Part shown: piece by piece, positions 43,939-55,699 of the stretch
Layout of the letters: every line of letters starts with the position of its first letter
Numbering within the stretch: position 1 is the stretch's first letter
Assembly (NCBI GenBank): GCA_016800925.1
Contig: JABCPU010000054.1
Span: forward strand, 62,001 to 126,000
Reading direction: 5' to 3'
DNA length: 64,000 nucleotides
From: Suillus spraguei
Taxonomy: Eukaryota > Basidiomycota > Agaricomycetes > Boletales > Suillaceae
The notes under the pieces: model-generated
The model's database searches: none
Seen by the model: the letters and a program-made list of their open reading frames with translations, nothing else
Told to the model about the DNA's origin: nothing
Program-made: the position numbers and the translations under genes

Positions 43939-45434
43939 GAAATAGCCACTCTCACAGATGTCAATAAATTTTGGGCTAGCCTCTTTATGCTATGAGATGG
44001 TTCTCTTCGGTCTATTCGGTATCAGCTTATTGTCAATGTATGTTCTTTATTTTCCAGTAATGCCTACTGACCATTTCATTCAGAATGTCATACCAGATAC
44101 TACCACAACTATTGGACTAACAATGTCGACTCAACATGCATGTACTATGCTGGCATTCCCAGCGTCATTCAGGCTGCAAGGCATTTCTATATTGAAGCTG
44201 CGTCATTGGAAGTTTTTGCAGCAATGAAAGTCTTTGGATGGTACATGGCAAATTCTCGTCTTTCTCAGATGACAATAATGGTAACCTTTTGTTCCAGGAT
44301 GTCTAGTATGAACTGTGCTCGCGTGTACAACTACGCACTTGCTCAATGGCACACATACATATCAAACAATAGACGTGCTTTTGATGCTACACTTCCACAA
44401 GCTTTTGACGAGGAATTTTCATGGCAGTATACCCTTTGAATGCGTGACACTGACATCCTCAAGAATTTTTTATCTACTCACTGCTACTGGAGAAGGCAGA
44501 GCATAACAGTTGCCTTGTTCTTCCCCATGATGAGCAACAATGGATCTGAATTGATGTTGCGCTGAGTGAGTGCAACAAAGAGATGGAAGGTATTGGGCAG
44601 GAAGTATACCCACATGCCTGTGATTTATGCTTCATCGTTATTGGTGACAACCCAAAATGTAAGTCGATTATTTTTCAAGTGCAAGGTGTCATGCAATTGA
44701 TTACATGCTGTAGTGAAGATTCAAGCAGCTGTTTGTGATGGTAATACTATTGGGCACCCTTGTTGTGCAGTGCACGACTGCAAAGTCCCGCTTATGACCA
44801 ACCGTCATTGTTTCTGTCCAGACCATCAAGACTTGAACCTGCAGTGCGCAGTTGATGGCTGTGATGAGGCCCATACCTCTGGATCTCGAACATGCAGCAA
44901 TGCAGACCACCAGGCTCTTGAAGATGCCTACTTCAAGCCTGCAAAAGCTCTCTTCCAGCTGCGAGTGTGGCCCAAGAGGGCTGGCAATACGTTGCCCTTG
45001 GACTCTGTTCCTCCACCCTCCAATGGTGGTAGTAGCAACTCTAACAGTGCAGATGAAGATCTCGAGGTAATTCTCGACTCTGAGTGTGACAGTAAGGCAG
45101 AGAATGGCAACAGACACCTCAGAGCAAGGTTTGGTTGGTGCCGAACCCATAATGAGCAGCTTATCATGCGACCTTGTGGGGTGGTATTAGCGCAGGCTAC
45201 ATTTTTTGGGTCTGAGGCTGTCTCTGCTGTTAATGTGAGTTATATACAGTCTTACTGATGCGGGGCTAATGTTTAAACAAGGAATTTGCAAGATGGTATT
45301 CCCTACTGCCACATCAACACCTGAATTTTTTGTCTTCGACAACAACTGCAAGCTCTGCGCTCACCAGGACACTATTGGTGATGATCACTTCGCCGCAACA
45401 GGGATGCCTGTGGATATGTTTCACTTCAACTCGA

Positions 45435-46384
45435 TGTAACAAACATATTGGTGCTGGCCTTAAAACCCTATCATTTGACACTCATCTCACATCTATAGGA
45501 GTTACCACTTGTCCATGGCCATCTTACCCCTTTAGCATCACCAGCAGCATCCCACGCATACCACACACCATACTGACTGCCACACCTCGTTCCATGTACT
45601 GATGTCCTTCCATGTCCTTGCGCATCCACATAGTTCCATTTGGTGCATCATTTGTTTTATGTTCATTATCACTGATTCCATGGCAAGTCTTATTACATGT
45701 TGCCTCATGCCGCAGTGCCTTGCGCTATGTTTACATACGGTGGTTACTACACTCGAGCGCTACTGATCTCGCCTAGAGTATTCCAAGTACATACAATTTA
45801 GGATATAAGCACCACATACCACGCACGATACAGTACCTGATTTTACCCCATTGCATGTACTATAGGTCAGGATTATTGTCTAGCTCTGGATCTACCCAGT
45901 AGTAGATGTAGTCTTTAAAGTTCCTTATCACTCATTAATCGATCACGCTCATTCTCCGTTACCACTGGCATACCGCTGGACTTTTGATTGTTATTTTGAC
46001 TGAACTTCTCATGCACTGCTACTTTACCGCTGAAAGTACCGCGGCCTTCTTTACTGTTTCTTTGCACCACTCGCAACTTTACTGCTACTGCTGATATCAT
46101 CGCTCGCTCGATGCAACTGTTACTGACTATATCTCAACCACAGTAGCACCACTACATACGACGCTAGTTCCGGCGGCATCATCGCTGACCATGGCAACTT
46201 ACCACTGACTATGACACTTCATTCGCACATAAGTTTGACTTGAACTTGACCATACTAATAGGCATCCCCCTTTAGGGTCGAACGCTCTTGCTTTGCAAGT
46301 GAAGCAGACTAGATGGAGCACAAGACTCACATACTAACTTAGGAGGTAGTTTATCTACAGCCCAGGTTAGGTTGTATCTTTACA
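45435..46384 (+). mobile_element. Solo LTR (about 950 bp), second insertion in the KDZ relic
   Basis: Begins TGTAACAAAC and ends GTATCTTTACA, with inverted TGTAA/TTACA ends. Outside it TCGA precedes and TCAA follows, consistent with a 4-bp target duplication that changed by one base. Removing it restores the KDZ frame from FHFN to SKRKETDTYC. No coding sequence inside. Not similar in sequence to the first LTR by eye. Confidence 0.65.
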
Positions 46385-46672
46385 TCAAAACGCAAGGAAA
46401 CTGACACCTACTGTCAGCAGCACTGCAACCCTGCCACTTTCCCAGAGCTCATTTCCAGTGGCAAGTGGCAATTTAATATACCGATTTGCGAACAGACAAA
46501 TGTGTGGTTAGGTGGGTATCAGGCAATCCTCCGGGACATGTCTGTAAACCGGTATAACTTTTATCTTGATGAGATGATCAAACGCTGGAACTGCTATGTC
46601 ATCTCAGAGTTAGAGAGATGAGGACATTCTCCTTGGATGATTTCTATGGATGCTCTGTTTGACAGTGACTAG

Positions 46673-47793
46673 TGCTGTTCGCATTACATAGTTTGCATTA
46701 CTTGCATTGTCTAGATTTTTGTCATTTATAATTCTATCCCTTGTTGTGTGTTCTTGTCCAGCGTTCAAGCTCATTGAAAATGCGTGATTTTGGAGAATAA
46801 TACATGCAAGCTTCGTCATCTCCAGGTATCCCAATTGTACCCACTCATATCGTATCAGCTTCGTCATCTCCTTACCCTACCACTCTCCTACTCGCATTGT
46901 ATCAACTTCGCTGCCACGTGTTTTAAATAGAATTCAAGTTCACATATTTTAAGTTAGACTTAGGCTTGCCATGTGTTTTTAAGACACCAGCGATTGTATT
47001 GATGTTTGAGAACGTAGAGTGATAGAATGATTGATCACGAGCCACGTCTGATATGAGAAGCATATAGTACAGGTTATGGTACAAGCAACACTGACAAAAT
47101 GTACAGACATGATATAGTACAAGTTGAAAGCTAAACACATGTAAAATTTGCACGAAACATACTATCCGCTGAACGAAGAAACTAGTGCTGGCCTAAGTAT
47201 AAGCGCAACATTAATCCTACTGAAGGTGCGAGTGAGATATTTGACCCAAGAGGACTGCAATAGAAGCAATTCCTTCTGAGTTAGTGCGAAGGAAACAAGG
47301 AAGTACTAATAAGGCGATGAGGAATCCAACTTCCAAGGTTAGCAGCGGTAACGGTATATCGGCGGTACTAGCATGATGTCAGCAGTACGCGCGCGGTAAG
47401 GATAGCTGCAATGGTTAGCTAGCGAGAGCAAGAACAAAGTTACTTGAGCAAGACAAATATATTATTACTACCAGCGGTGCAGTAGCGGTAGTGGCAACTC
47501 CATATGAGTGAGAACGCAAGTGAGAGAGAAAGCGACCCAGCAAGATCACTGGCCACGGTCCGGTTACGAGTAGCGAAGTCGAAAGTTGTGCGGTACTTCG
47601 AGCGGTAAAGTTACCGGCGGTTAAATCAAGGAGTGGTCTTCAAATGGAGGAGAGTTCAAAAGCAAATGGATTATGACTAGTGAGCATTTCAGATACTGAG
47701 TCCAAGTGAAGGGATGTAATGGGAAGTAAAAGTAATAGTGTGTATGTTGAGTCCTTTTTAACATATGCGATGTCATGAATTCCAAATACAAAT
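46673..47793. other. Non-coding repeat-rich spacer
   Basis: About 1.1 kb, AT-rich at its left part, with many ACCGC/GCGGT-type words between 47330 and 47620 that, on the opposite strand, resemble the composition of the 950-bp LTR around 45960-46230. It may be another degraded LTR in reverse orientation. No gene. Confidence 0.35.
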
Positions 47794-50700
47794 TGTTACA
47801 ATCGTACGTGCCCCTATTCATTTTCCCTTTGTTCCTTTGTTGGTATATCATGTCACATGACTCTGACTCATATGCTCAACGCATCTGTACAAAACATGCC
47901 TTCCTTATTAGGATACACAGTTACGTTCTCACGGTTACTTGGTCTGTGCGCACATATTGGCCTATTTAAGCACAGTGTACTTGTAGTAGAATTATGGAAA
48001 TGCATGGTACATTCCAAACTGTGATTCCAACGCAATGGTCGTAGATCAAATCTCCAATATGGAGAGATCTGAATGCATGAAGAAGGGACAATGCTTCGGA
48101 TGCAAGAAGACAGGACACCGTATTCATAATTGTCCTGACAGAAAGAAGAAAACCCCGCTCCAACAAACTGAAGTCAAAGAAGAAGAAAACGGTGAAGAAA
48201 CAGTGAGGCGGATTGTCGCGGATTTTTGACGTGGAGAAACAAAGACTTGATGTATGTTTCTCCCAATGTATTACTAAGACTTGTACGCGCTGTAGGTGAA
48301 AGAAAAGAACTTCGTGTCCCCATCACCCTTCACTCGCGTACTCATTTGAAATCCGTCGACACCACCGCTGTTATTGATTCAGGAGTGGCAGGAACATTCA
48401 TCTCGGAAGAGTTTGTGAAACTCCATCAAATCACATGAAGAAAACTCAAAACACCATTTCGAGTTACCATGGCAGATGGAACTCTCATCAAAGGAGGACC
48501 AATTACACACTACTGCCTCCTAGTGGTCAAGATTGATGAATGAACCATGTATGGAAAATTCAATATTACCAAACTAGGAAGAAGAGATCAAATTCTCCTG
48601 GGAATTCCGTGGTTGCATGCAATGAACCCAAGTATAGATTGGGCCGCTGAAACACTCGTCCTCCCTCGGACAAAGAAGTCAGACAAAATCGATATAGATA
48701 CGGATCAGAAGAAGAATGGTTTGCCCCAACTCTTCAATCATCATTCCAAGTGGCAACATTCCCGACTTCCGAGATCCCTTACTATCCCTTCTACTCCTAA
48801 AGATCCGGAACCTGATGCACAAATGCCATGTACTACAAACCCTGCCCCCCGTGTACAACTGCCTTGAGCAGTATCACCAATTCCCCATGCAGAAAAGCGC
48901 AAGAATGAATCCGAACCCGAGCATCGGGTTGGACAAGAACCTATTGAGCAACGACCAATCAATGAACAGAAGCACAGGAAAAGAAAAGCCGAAGAGGAGA
49001 TCCCCGGACGAGATACTAACGTACCGAAACTATCCAAGTTCTATGTACCCCCAAAAACTCTTCAACATACTCCCTCGGCTTCGATTGAAGAAATCCCCGA
49101 TGAAGAAGAACCCGTGCCCTCGTTGATCCCAACAGAGGATGATAAACAATTCGACACCATGCACGATGTCTGGCACGCGCCAGAAGTCCATGAAATTTCT
49201 TCCTATGAACTTGGCAATGGAGAATTTCTTGTGGAATATGACACCGATGGAATCAACATGAGAATTATAGAAGAAGTTTCTATGGACACGCCCCTCACAC
49301 GTGATGGAACTTCTCGACTCGAACAAACCTTCAACTACTCCACAATTCCCCGTCCTCCACCGAAATACAGTAACAAAGCTCAGGAATTCGCCACGGATGA
49401 GAAGGAAAAGAAAAAGAAAACCTTCGAAGAATTGGTCCCGGACTACTTACACGACTTTGCAGACGTCTTTGCTAAAGATGGACTGAATAAACTACCCCCT
49501 GAACGCCCTGGTATTGATCATCGGATTGATACTAAACCTGGTTTCATCCCCCGTACATCTAAGGTTTACCCGCTATCGGAAAAAGAACGCGCTGCTGTTA
49601 AAACGTTTATCGATGAAAACGTTGCGAAAGGTTTTATCTCAGAATCGAAGTCACCCCAAGCCAGTGGCTTTTTCTTTGTGGGAAAGAAGAGTGGAGAATT
49701 GCGTCCCTGTCAAGATTATCGCTACATCAATGATTGGACAGTCAAGAATGCCTATCCGCTTCCACTCCCTATCTCCCTTGTCGCACGTCTTCATAATGCA
49801 CAGTTCTTTACGAAAATGGATATCTGGTCTGGTTATAACAATATTCACATCCACCCCGACGATCGCTGGAAAGCTGCTTTTACTACGGAATTCGGCCTCT
49901 TTGAACCAAACGTCATGTTCTTTGGCCTCTGCAATTCCCCAGCAACTTTCCAAGCATATATGAATCGTACCTTCCAGCAGGAAATCAATGAGGGATGGAT
50001 GGTTATCTACATGGACGACATCCTGATTTTCTCTACGACTATGGAAGAACATCGTGAACGGACAAGACAGGTTTTGATGAAGATACGAAAAGAACATCTG
50101 TTCTTGAAACCGGAGAAATGCACCTTCGATGCAGAAGAAGTGGAATACCTCAGAATGATAATTTGCCCCAGACAAGTTGCTATGGATACAGCCAAGACCA
50201 AGGGAATCTCCGAATGGCCAGTCCCGAAATCTGTAAAAGATGTTCGGTCATTCCTCGGTTTTTGCAACTTCTACCGCACGTTCATTTCCCACTATTCTGA
50301 CATCGCCCGACCCCTTATCAATTTAACAAAGAAAGATAAGGCCTTTGACTGGTCAACCGAATGTATGGACACCTTCGAAGAACTGAAACGATGCTTTACA
50401 TCCCAACCGGTACTTCGTAACCCCGATCCTTCCCGACAATTTGCTATTGCTACTGACGCTTCGCTCATAGCAACTGGCGGAGTTCTTTTGCAGACTGATG
50501 AAAATGGTGTTTATCACCCATGTGCATATCTCTCACAGTCTTTGAACCCCGCGGAACGTAATTACCAGATCTTTGACCGGGAACTCCTTGCCGTAATCCG
50601 GGCATTAAATGAATGGCGCCATTATCTTGAAGGAAACCCACACCCCGTCCTGATATTCACCGACCACAAGAATCTTCTGTACTTTAGGAGTGCACAGAAG

Positions 50701-51660
50701 CTCACCCGTCGCCAAGCACGTTGGCAATTGATTTTGTCTATTTATGACATTGAACTGCATCACATTGTGGGTACTAAGCTGGCAGTACCTGATGCACTAT
50801 CCTGCCGACCCGACTATGATTCTGGCAAAGACGATAACAAGGACCAGACCCTCCTCCCTGACGCTCTATTTGTTCGTCTTATTGACACCGACCTGAAGGA
50901 TGTATTGTCATCCTCTGACCCCCTCGACGACCCTGTTTTTAAAACAGCATCTGATGCCCTTGATGGCATGTGCCTCCCCCCTATGAAATCGGCACTCTCC
51001 GACTGGAAGATTGAGGAGAACATCCTCTATTTTAAGAATCGCACCTATATTCCACCGGCACATCGCTCCGATATCCTGAAAAGGTATCATGATCATCCTA
51101 CCACGGGACATCCCAGTAGATTCAAGACTGAAGAACTCGTCAAACGGGAAGCCTGGTGGCCTGCTATGGGCTCCTATATTCAAAAATACGTTGAGGGTTG
51201 CGCCCTTTGTCAGCAAATGAAGGCGGATACTCATCCTGTTCGACCCCTGCTCACTCCGATCCCCTCTTCTGCGACTTGCCCCTTTTCTCAGGTCTCTGTC
51301 GATCTTATCACTGACCTCCCTGTCTCTGGGGGCTTTGACAGTATCATGGTAGTGGTAGACCATGGCCTTATGAAGGGGGTAATTATTATCCCTTGTTTGA
51401 AAACCATCACCTCAGAAGGCGTTGCTAAACTATTCCTGAAACACGTCTACCGAAGATTTGGACTCCATGACAAAGTCATCTCGGATCGAGGTCCGCAGTT
51501 CCTCTCGCGCTTCTCCAAAGAGCTCACCTGTCTTCTCGACTATGTCATTGCCCCATCTACGGCTTATCACCCTCAGACCGATGGTCAAACTGAAAGGCTT
51601 AATCAAGAACTTGAAACGTATCTATGCATCTATTGTCGCAACAACCCACATATTACAGTG
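47794..51660 (+). mobile_element. Ty3/Gypsy retrotransposon, truncated at both ends
   Basis: Left edge is a 3'-truncated LTR copy (47794-47985, TGTTACAATCG start) followed almost at once by the end of gag, with the zinc knuckle CFGCKKTGHRIHNC (about 48093-48135). Then come the protease (VIDSGVAGTFI), reverse transcriptase, RNase H and integrase. The right end breaks inside integrase and no 3' LTR, polypurine tract or target duplication is visible. Frame breaks and TGA codons in the first 1 kb show it is inactive. Confidence 0.88.
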
Positions 51661-51699
51661 AACTATCTCCGTATTATACGAGTGAACGGACGTGCATAA
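49114..51699 (+). pseudogene. Gypsy pol: protease end, reverse transcriptase, RNase H, integrase (3' truncated)
   Basis: Open frame of 861 residues. Reverse transcriptase: KGFISESKSPQASGFFFV, LPLPISLVARLHNAQFFTK, and the catalytic box as MVIYMDDILIFS. The FNRTF-type connection and RNase H follow (FAIATDASLIATGGVLLQ, then FDRELLAVIRALNEWRHYL and FTDHKNLLYF). Integrase has the HHCC zinc region (RYHDHPTTGHPS, CALCQQMK) and the first two catalytic acids in SVDLITDLP and VISDRGPQFLS, plus YHPQTDGQTERLNQELETYL. After CRNNPH the protein runs into unrelated sequence, so the C-terminal integrase part, including any chromodomain, is absent. The remaining frame is intact for 2.5 kb, meaning truncation is fairly young compared with the 5' decay. 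Upstream pol pieces at 48226-48900 hold TGA codons at 48436 and 48541. Confidence 0.92.
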
Positions 51700-52160
51700 T
51701 ATCCCGTATGATACGGGCCAGCGGACCATGGGCCCATGGTAGAAATATCCTCGTTGATGACGGATGGGCCGGGAGGAATATTATTCCCGATGACAGCGGG
51801 TGGGCCCATGCAAGGATATGTAGAGTAGATGAGTGGGCCGATGTACATGAATATCCGGTAGACGGATGGGCCGAGGTAGTTGGATATCATGTAGATGGGT
51901 GTATCAAGGTAGATGTGTATCAAATAGACAGGTATGTGAAGGGTACTTGTTATCACATACACGGGTGGGCCCAGACACATATTAAATTAGACGGGTATTA
52001 GACGGGTGGGCCGAGAGTGTTATATAAATATTTATTAGACGGGTGGGCCGAGGGTGTTGTACAGTATATTATATTAGATGGGTGGGCCGAGGGTGGTATA
52101 AAATATAGACGGGTGGGCCCATGTGTATGATAATGGTAGACATGACAGAGCTGAGGGAGT
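51700..52160. repeat. Degenerate minisatellite with GATGGGCCGAGG-like core
   Basis: Roughly ten uneven units built around GACGGGTGGGCCGAG or close variants with A/T-rich spacers such as TATTATATTAGA. Adjoins the broken end of the Gypsy element. No coding. Confidence 0.75.
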
Positions 52161-52205
52161 TGCATATCATCTGAATCAGAGGAGGTAATAAATCACAGTT
52201 ACTGA

Positions 52206-52715
52206 GTTCCCGGAGCAGCAGGTGCTGTCTTGACATGGCCTTTTATGACGCTTAGGTTGTCTTGTAGAATGTGGAAACTGGGGTGCGAGGCTTGTGTTGC
52301 CCTACAAGACACCCAGCTCTGACCCCCGAAAATCAGATGAAGCATACCAAGTTCTGAGTTCCGAGACCCGGGTCTCGACACATAATTCAGTCAATATGAG
52401 ACACCCAGTTCCGACCCCCGAAATTTGAGTGAAGCATACCAAGTTCCGGGAGCAGCAAGTGATGTCTTGAAATGGCCTTTATGGTGCTTAGGTTATCTTG
52501 TAGAATGTGGAAAGCAGGGTGCGAGGCTTGTGTTGCCCTACAAGACACCCAGTTCCGACCCCCGAAAAACAGATGAAGCATACCAAGTTCCGAGTTCCGA
52601 GACCCAGGTCTCGACACATAATTCAGTCAATATGAGACACCCAGTTCTGACCCCTGAAATTTGAGTGAAGCATACCAAGTTCCGGAGTTCCGAACCCGGG
52701 TCTCAACAAATGAAT
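52206..52715. repeat. Tandem repeat, about 237-bp unit, two copies and a partial third
   Basis: Units beginning GTTCC(C/G)GGAGCAGCA start at 52206 and 52443, with a truncated third at about 52679. Inside each unit there is a further near-direct repetition of GACACCCAG..CCGA and AGCATACCAAGTTC. Some minus-strand frames stay open here but only as a by-product of the repeat. Confidence 0.8.
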
Positions 52716-52897
52716 ATCAGATATCCAGCACACTTCCAATCATCTGGTATTTCATTGAGCAATGGATGATAATACAGCTTTGAAAGCCAACATCATCCAA
52801 GGTTCCCTTATCTGATCCTCGCTATCTCCACCCCCTTTAACACCAAAGTCTGGACATCCAGCATTCAGCGTCTGATTTCCCAATATCAACTTGCAAC

Positions 52898-53612
52898 ATG
52901 AACACTTCTTCCATGTCCACTTGTGACATAAAAATCTGGTGCACTTGGGCCCTGGCCATCACTCATGAAGCAGGGGCATATACCGAACAAAAATTCAATG
53001 CAGAGAAGACTGGAGGAGAACCAGTAATACCTTCTCCGAACCTGGACACTGATCTGGTGATGGCGTGCGATCGCTTGGCTGATGTACTCATAAAGGCATA
53101 TAAAAATCCCAGTGGGTCTTCCTGCAGATGTTGAAAATGTGTTTGATCATTCAAATTCCTTCATGACAGTTAAGATGCAGATTGATATTGCAAGATATAG
53201 CAAATTGATATCCCCAAAGAACACTGGGCATAATGAGGAGAAAGAGGAGAAGTTGCTTGAGAGGTGTCCTCCTGGCCATGAGGGCACAAAGTTGGTGGAC
53301 AAACCTGCCACAATTATCGATGTTTCCGGTACCATCATCGCATGGTACCTTCTGGACGCCCTGACCGAGACCACCCAGGTGCGTAATGTGTAGATTGTTA
53401 CTCAATGGATATTTAATATCAAATGGTACCTACAGAAGGAAATCAGGGCGGCCAGCGATTTGCTGGGTCCAAGCCTCGAAAAAAGTGTAAAGGCTATGGA
53501 AGGGGATCGGATTGCTTGGGCATGGTATATGAGGGATTCTGTGCACATTTATGCCGGGGTTCCCTCATGTGGATGGGCTATGGTTGAAGGTGGCATACTA
53601 ACCACGGTGTGA
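52898..53612 (+). pseudogene. TET/JBP-like 2-oxoglutarate dioxygenase relic, catalytic core deleted
   Basis: Fragments read MNTSSMSTCDIKIWCTWALA, then LPADVENVFDHSNSFMTVKM, CPPGHEGTKLVDKPA, IIDVSGTIIAWYLLDALTE, and after an intron (53392-53440) EIRAASDLLGPSLEKSVKAM directly joined to GDRIAWAWYMRDSVHIYAG and VPSCGWAMVEGG. The first segments match the N-terminal part of the expanded basidiomycete TET/JBP family, which oxidises 5-methylcytosine, and the last is its C-terminal end. The middle, which should hold the HxD iron ligands, the distal His and the 2-oxoglutarate Arg, is missing. A frame break near 53110 adds to the evidence of decay. It lies in a KDZ-rich zone, the usual place of such genes in mushrooms. 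Family assignment rests on recalled motif spacing. Confidence 0.65.
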
Positions 53613-53689
53613 AAGATCAAAGAAGTTGAAAGAGTTGTTACCCATGTTAGTAGCAACACACAAATACCATGTACCAATGAGAGCATCAA

Positions 53690-55640
53690 CAGTTCTGGAA
53701 CTCAAGTCGGAAGTCGAGTTCCATGAATTGAGTCCCTAACTCTGTGTATCTCGGGACTTGGGACTTGATCCTCGAAATTCGGGACTGAATGATCGATAGT
53801 CCGAATTCAGGCTTCACACTCAGGACTCAGCAAAGTGTGAGGCGGCACAATGTGAGGCAACAGACTTTGATCCACACATTTTGACTGCTGAACACCGAAC
53901 CCCAGCAGCCGGCACTCAGGACTCAGGACTGATACCAATGTGAAAAATATGAATTCACATATAGTGAGTGCCAAATCCCAAACTCCGGCAGCCGGAACTT
54001 GGGACTCGGGACTCGGAACAATGTGAAAGATGTGAATTCACATATCATAAATGACGAACTCTGAACCCCGGCAGCCGGCACTCGGGACTCGGGACTCAGA
54101 ATAATGTGCAAGTCATTGATCCACACATGTTGAGGGCCGAACTCCGAACCCCAGCAGCCAGCGGTTGGGACTTGGGACTCAGAACAACGAGAAAGATATT
54201 GATTCCTACATGTAAAGTGCCGAACGCCGAATGCCAAACCCTGGAACCCGGAACTCGGCACTCGGCACTCAGAATCATGTGAAATTTAGTGAGCCACATA
54301 TGTTAAGGGCTGAAGCCCAAACCCCGGCAGCCAGCAGTCGGGACTCGGGACTTAGAACAATGTGAAAGATACTGATTCCCACATATCAAGTGCCAAACCC
54401 CGAACCCCGGCAGCCGGAACTCGGGACTCAGGACACACAACATTGTGAATGATATTGATGCACACATGTTAAATGCCGAATGCCGACTGCCGAGCCCCGG
54501 CACCCGGAACTCGGCACTCGGCACTCAGAATAATCCACACATGTTGAGTGCTGAACCCCAAACTCTGGCAGCCAGAACTCGGGACTCACAACATTGTGAA
54601 TGATATTGATGCACACATGTTAAGTGCCGAACGCCGACTGCCGAGCCCCGGCACCCGGAACTCGGCACTCGGCACTCAGAATAATCCACACATGTTGAGT
54701 GCCGAACCCCGAACTCTGGCAGCCGGAACTTGGGACTCACAACATTGTGAAAGATACTGATTCCCACATGTAAAGTGCCGAATGCTGACTGCTGAACCCC
54801 GGAACGCAGAACTCGGCACTTGGCACTCAGAATAATCCACACATGTTGAGTGCCGAACCCCGAACCCCGGCAGCTGGAACTCGGGACTCGGGACACACAA
54901 CATTGTGAATGATATTGATGCACACATGTTAAGTCCCGAATGCCGACTGCTGAGCCCCGGCACCCGGAACTCGGCACTCGGCACTCAGAATAATCCACAC
55001 ATGTTGGGTGCCGAACCCCGAACTCCGGCAGCTGGGACTCAGGACTTGGGACTCACAACATTGTGAATGATATGGATGCACACATGTTAAGTGCCGAATG
55101 CCGACTGCCGAGCCCCGGCACCCGGAACTTGGCACTCGGCACTCAGAATAATGTGAAAGTTATTGATCCACATATGTTGAGTGCCCAACCGCAGACCCCG
55201 ACAGCTGGAACTCGGCACTCACAACATTGTGAATAATATTGATGCACACATGTTAAGTGCCAAATGCCGCTGAGCCCCGGAACCCGGAACTCGGCACTCA
55301 GACTAATGTGAAAGTTATTGATCCACACATGTTGAGTGCTGAACCCTGCACTGTCGCACAGATATCTATTTCGTCTCGAACCTTGATTGCTGAACCCCAA
55401 ACCATGAAATCCGGTAGTCCGCAATTGTGGGGTTCGGGGTTCGGTACCTAAGATTCGTGACTCGCCACTCAGAAATATGTGAGGCAATCTTGCCATTCGG
55501 AAGTCGAGTCCCATGAATTGAGTCCCAAACTCTAAGTACCATGGCACTCGGGCATTCGCCACTCAGCATTTGGGATTTAGGACTCTACAGCCGGATCTTG
55601 ACATCCAGTCCTCAAAATCTGGAACAAAATATTCGGGAGT
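53690..55640. repeat. Complex satellite, nearly 2 kb, GGGACTCGGGACT-type with ~150-bp higher-order period
   Basis: A long array of units containing CGGAACTCGGGACTCGG, ACAATGTGAAAGATATTGAT and CACACATGTTAAGTGCCGAA, with C-rich words CCCCGGCAGCCGG. In the central part (54430-55230) larger blocks recur about every 150 bp (TTGTGAATGATATTGATG at 54444, 54595, 54904, 55056 and 55229). Unit sequences differ, so it is an old, drifting array. Minus-strand frames with LPEFGVRHST-like words are repeat artefacts. Confidence 0.88.
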
Positions 55641-55699
55641 CAAGACAATCATTTGGACGGAATAAAATATTTTACATCATGTATGAAATGAAGACCATT

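Larger units (their letters stand above)
42998..46672 (+). pseudogene. KDZ transposon, CxC5/CxC6-type cysteine-cluster transposase, dead
   Basis: Coding fragments in order: SFDTSDLTFSNLMAFVRLA, TDQEIEAFNCHG, NLYPPTHVCQSPECMNYRDG, then after the first solo LTR TRYYHNYWTNNVDSTC, SVIQAARHFYIEAASLEVF, NCARVYNYALAQWHTY; further on CDGNTIGHPCCAVHDCKVPL, HCFCPDHQDLNLQCAVDGC, RTHNEQLIMRPCGV, and DNNCKLCAHQDTIGDDHF; after the second LTR KRKETDTYCQQHCNPATFP and QTNVWLGGYQAILRDM. These are the CxC5 and CxC6 cysteine clusters and following catalytic region seen in KDZ (Kyakuja-Dileera-Zisupton) transposases of basidiomycetes. Several in-frame stops (such as TAA/TGA near 43209-43216, and TGA near 46619 before GHSPW) and two large insertions show it is inactive. 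The last stop is at 46670. Confidence 0.85.

Noticed and set aside
44701..45167. Minus-strand frames of 149 and 79 residues
   Set aside because: Shadows of the CxC6 coding region of the KDZ relic on the plus strand.
53923..55562. Series of minus-strand frames with LPEFGVRHSTCV-like repeats, as a repeat protein
   Set aside because: They come from the satellite; frames shift between units and no start or splice logic is shared.
53690..55640. CRISPR-like array
   Set aside because: Units are directly adjacent and diverged, with no unique spacers, in a eukaryotic genome.
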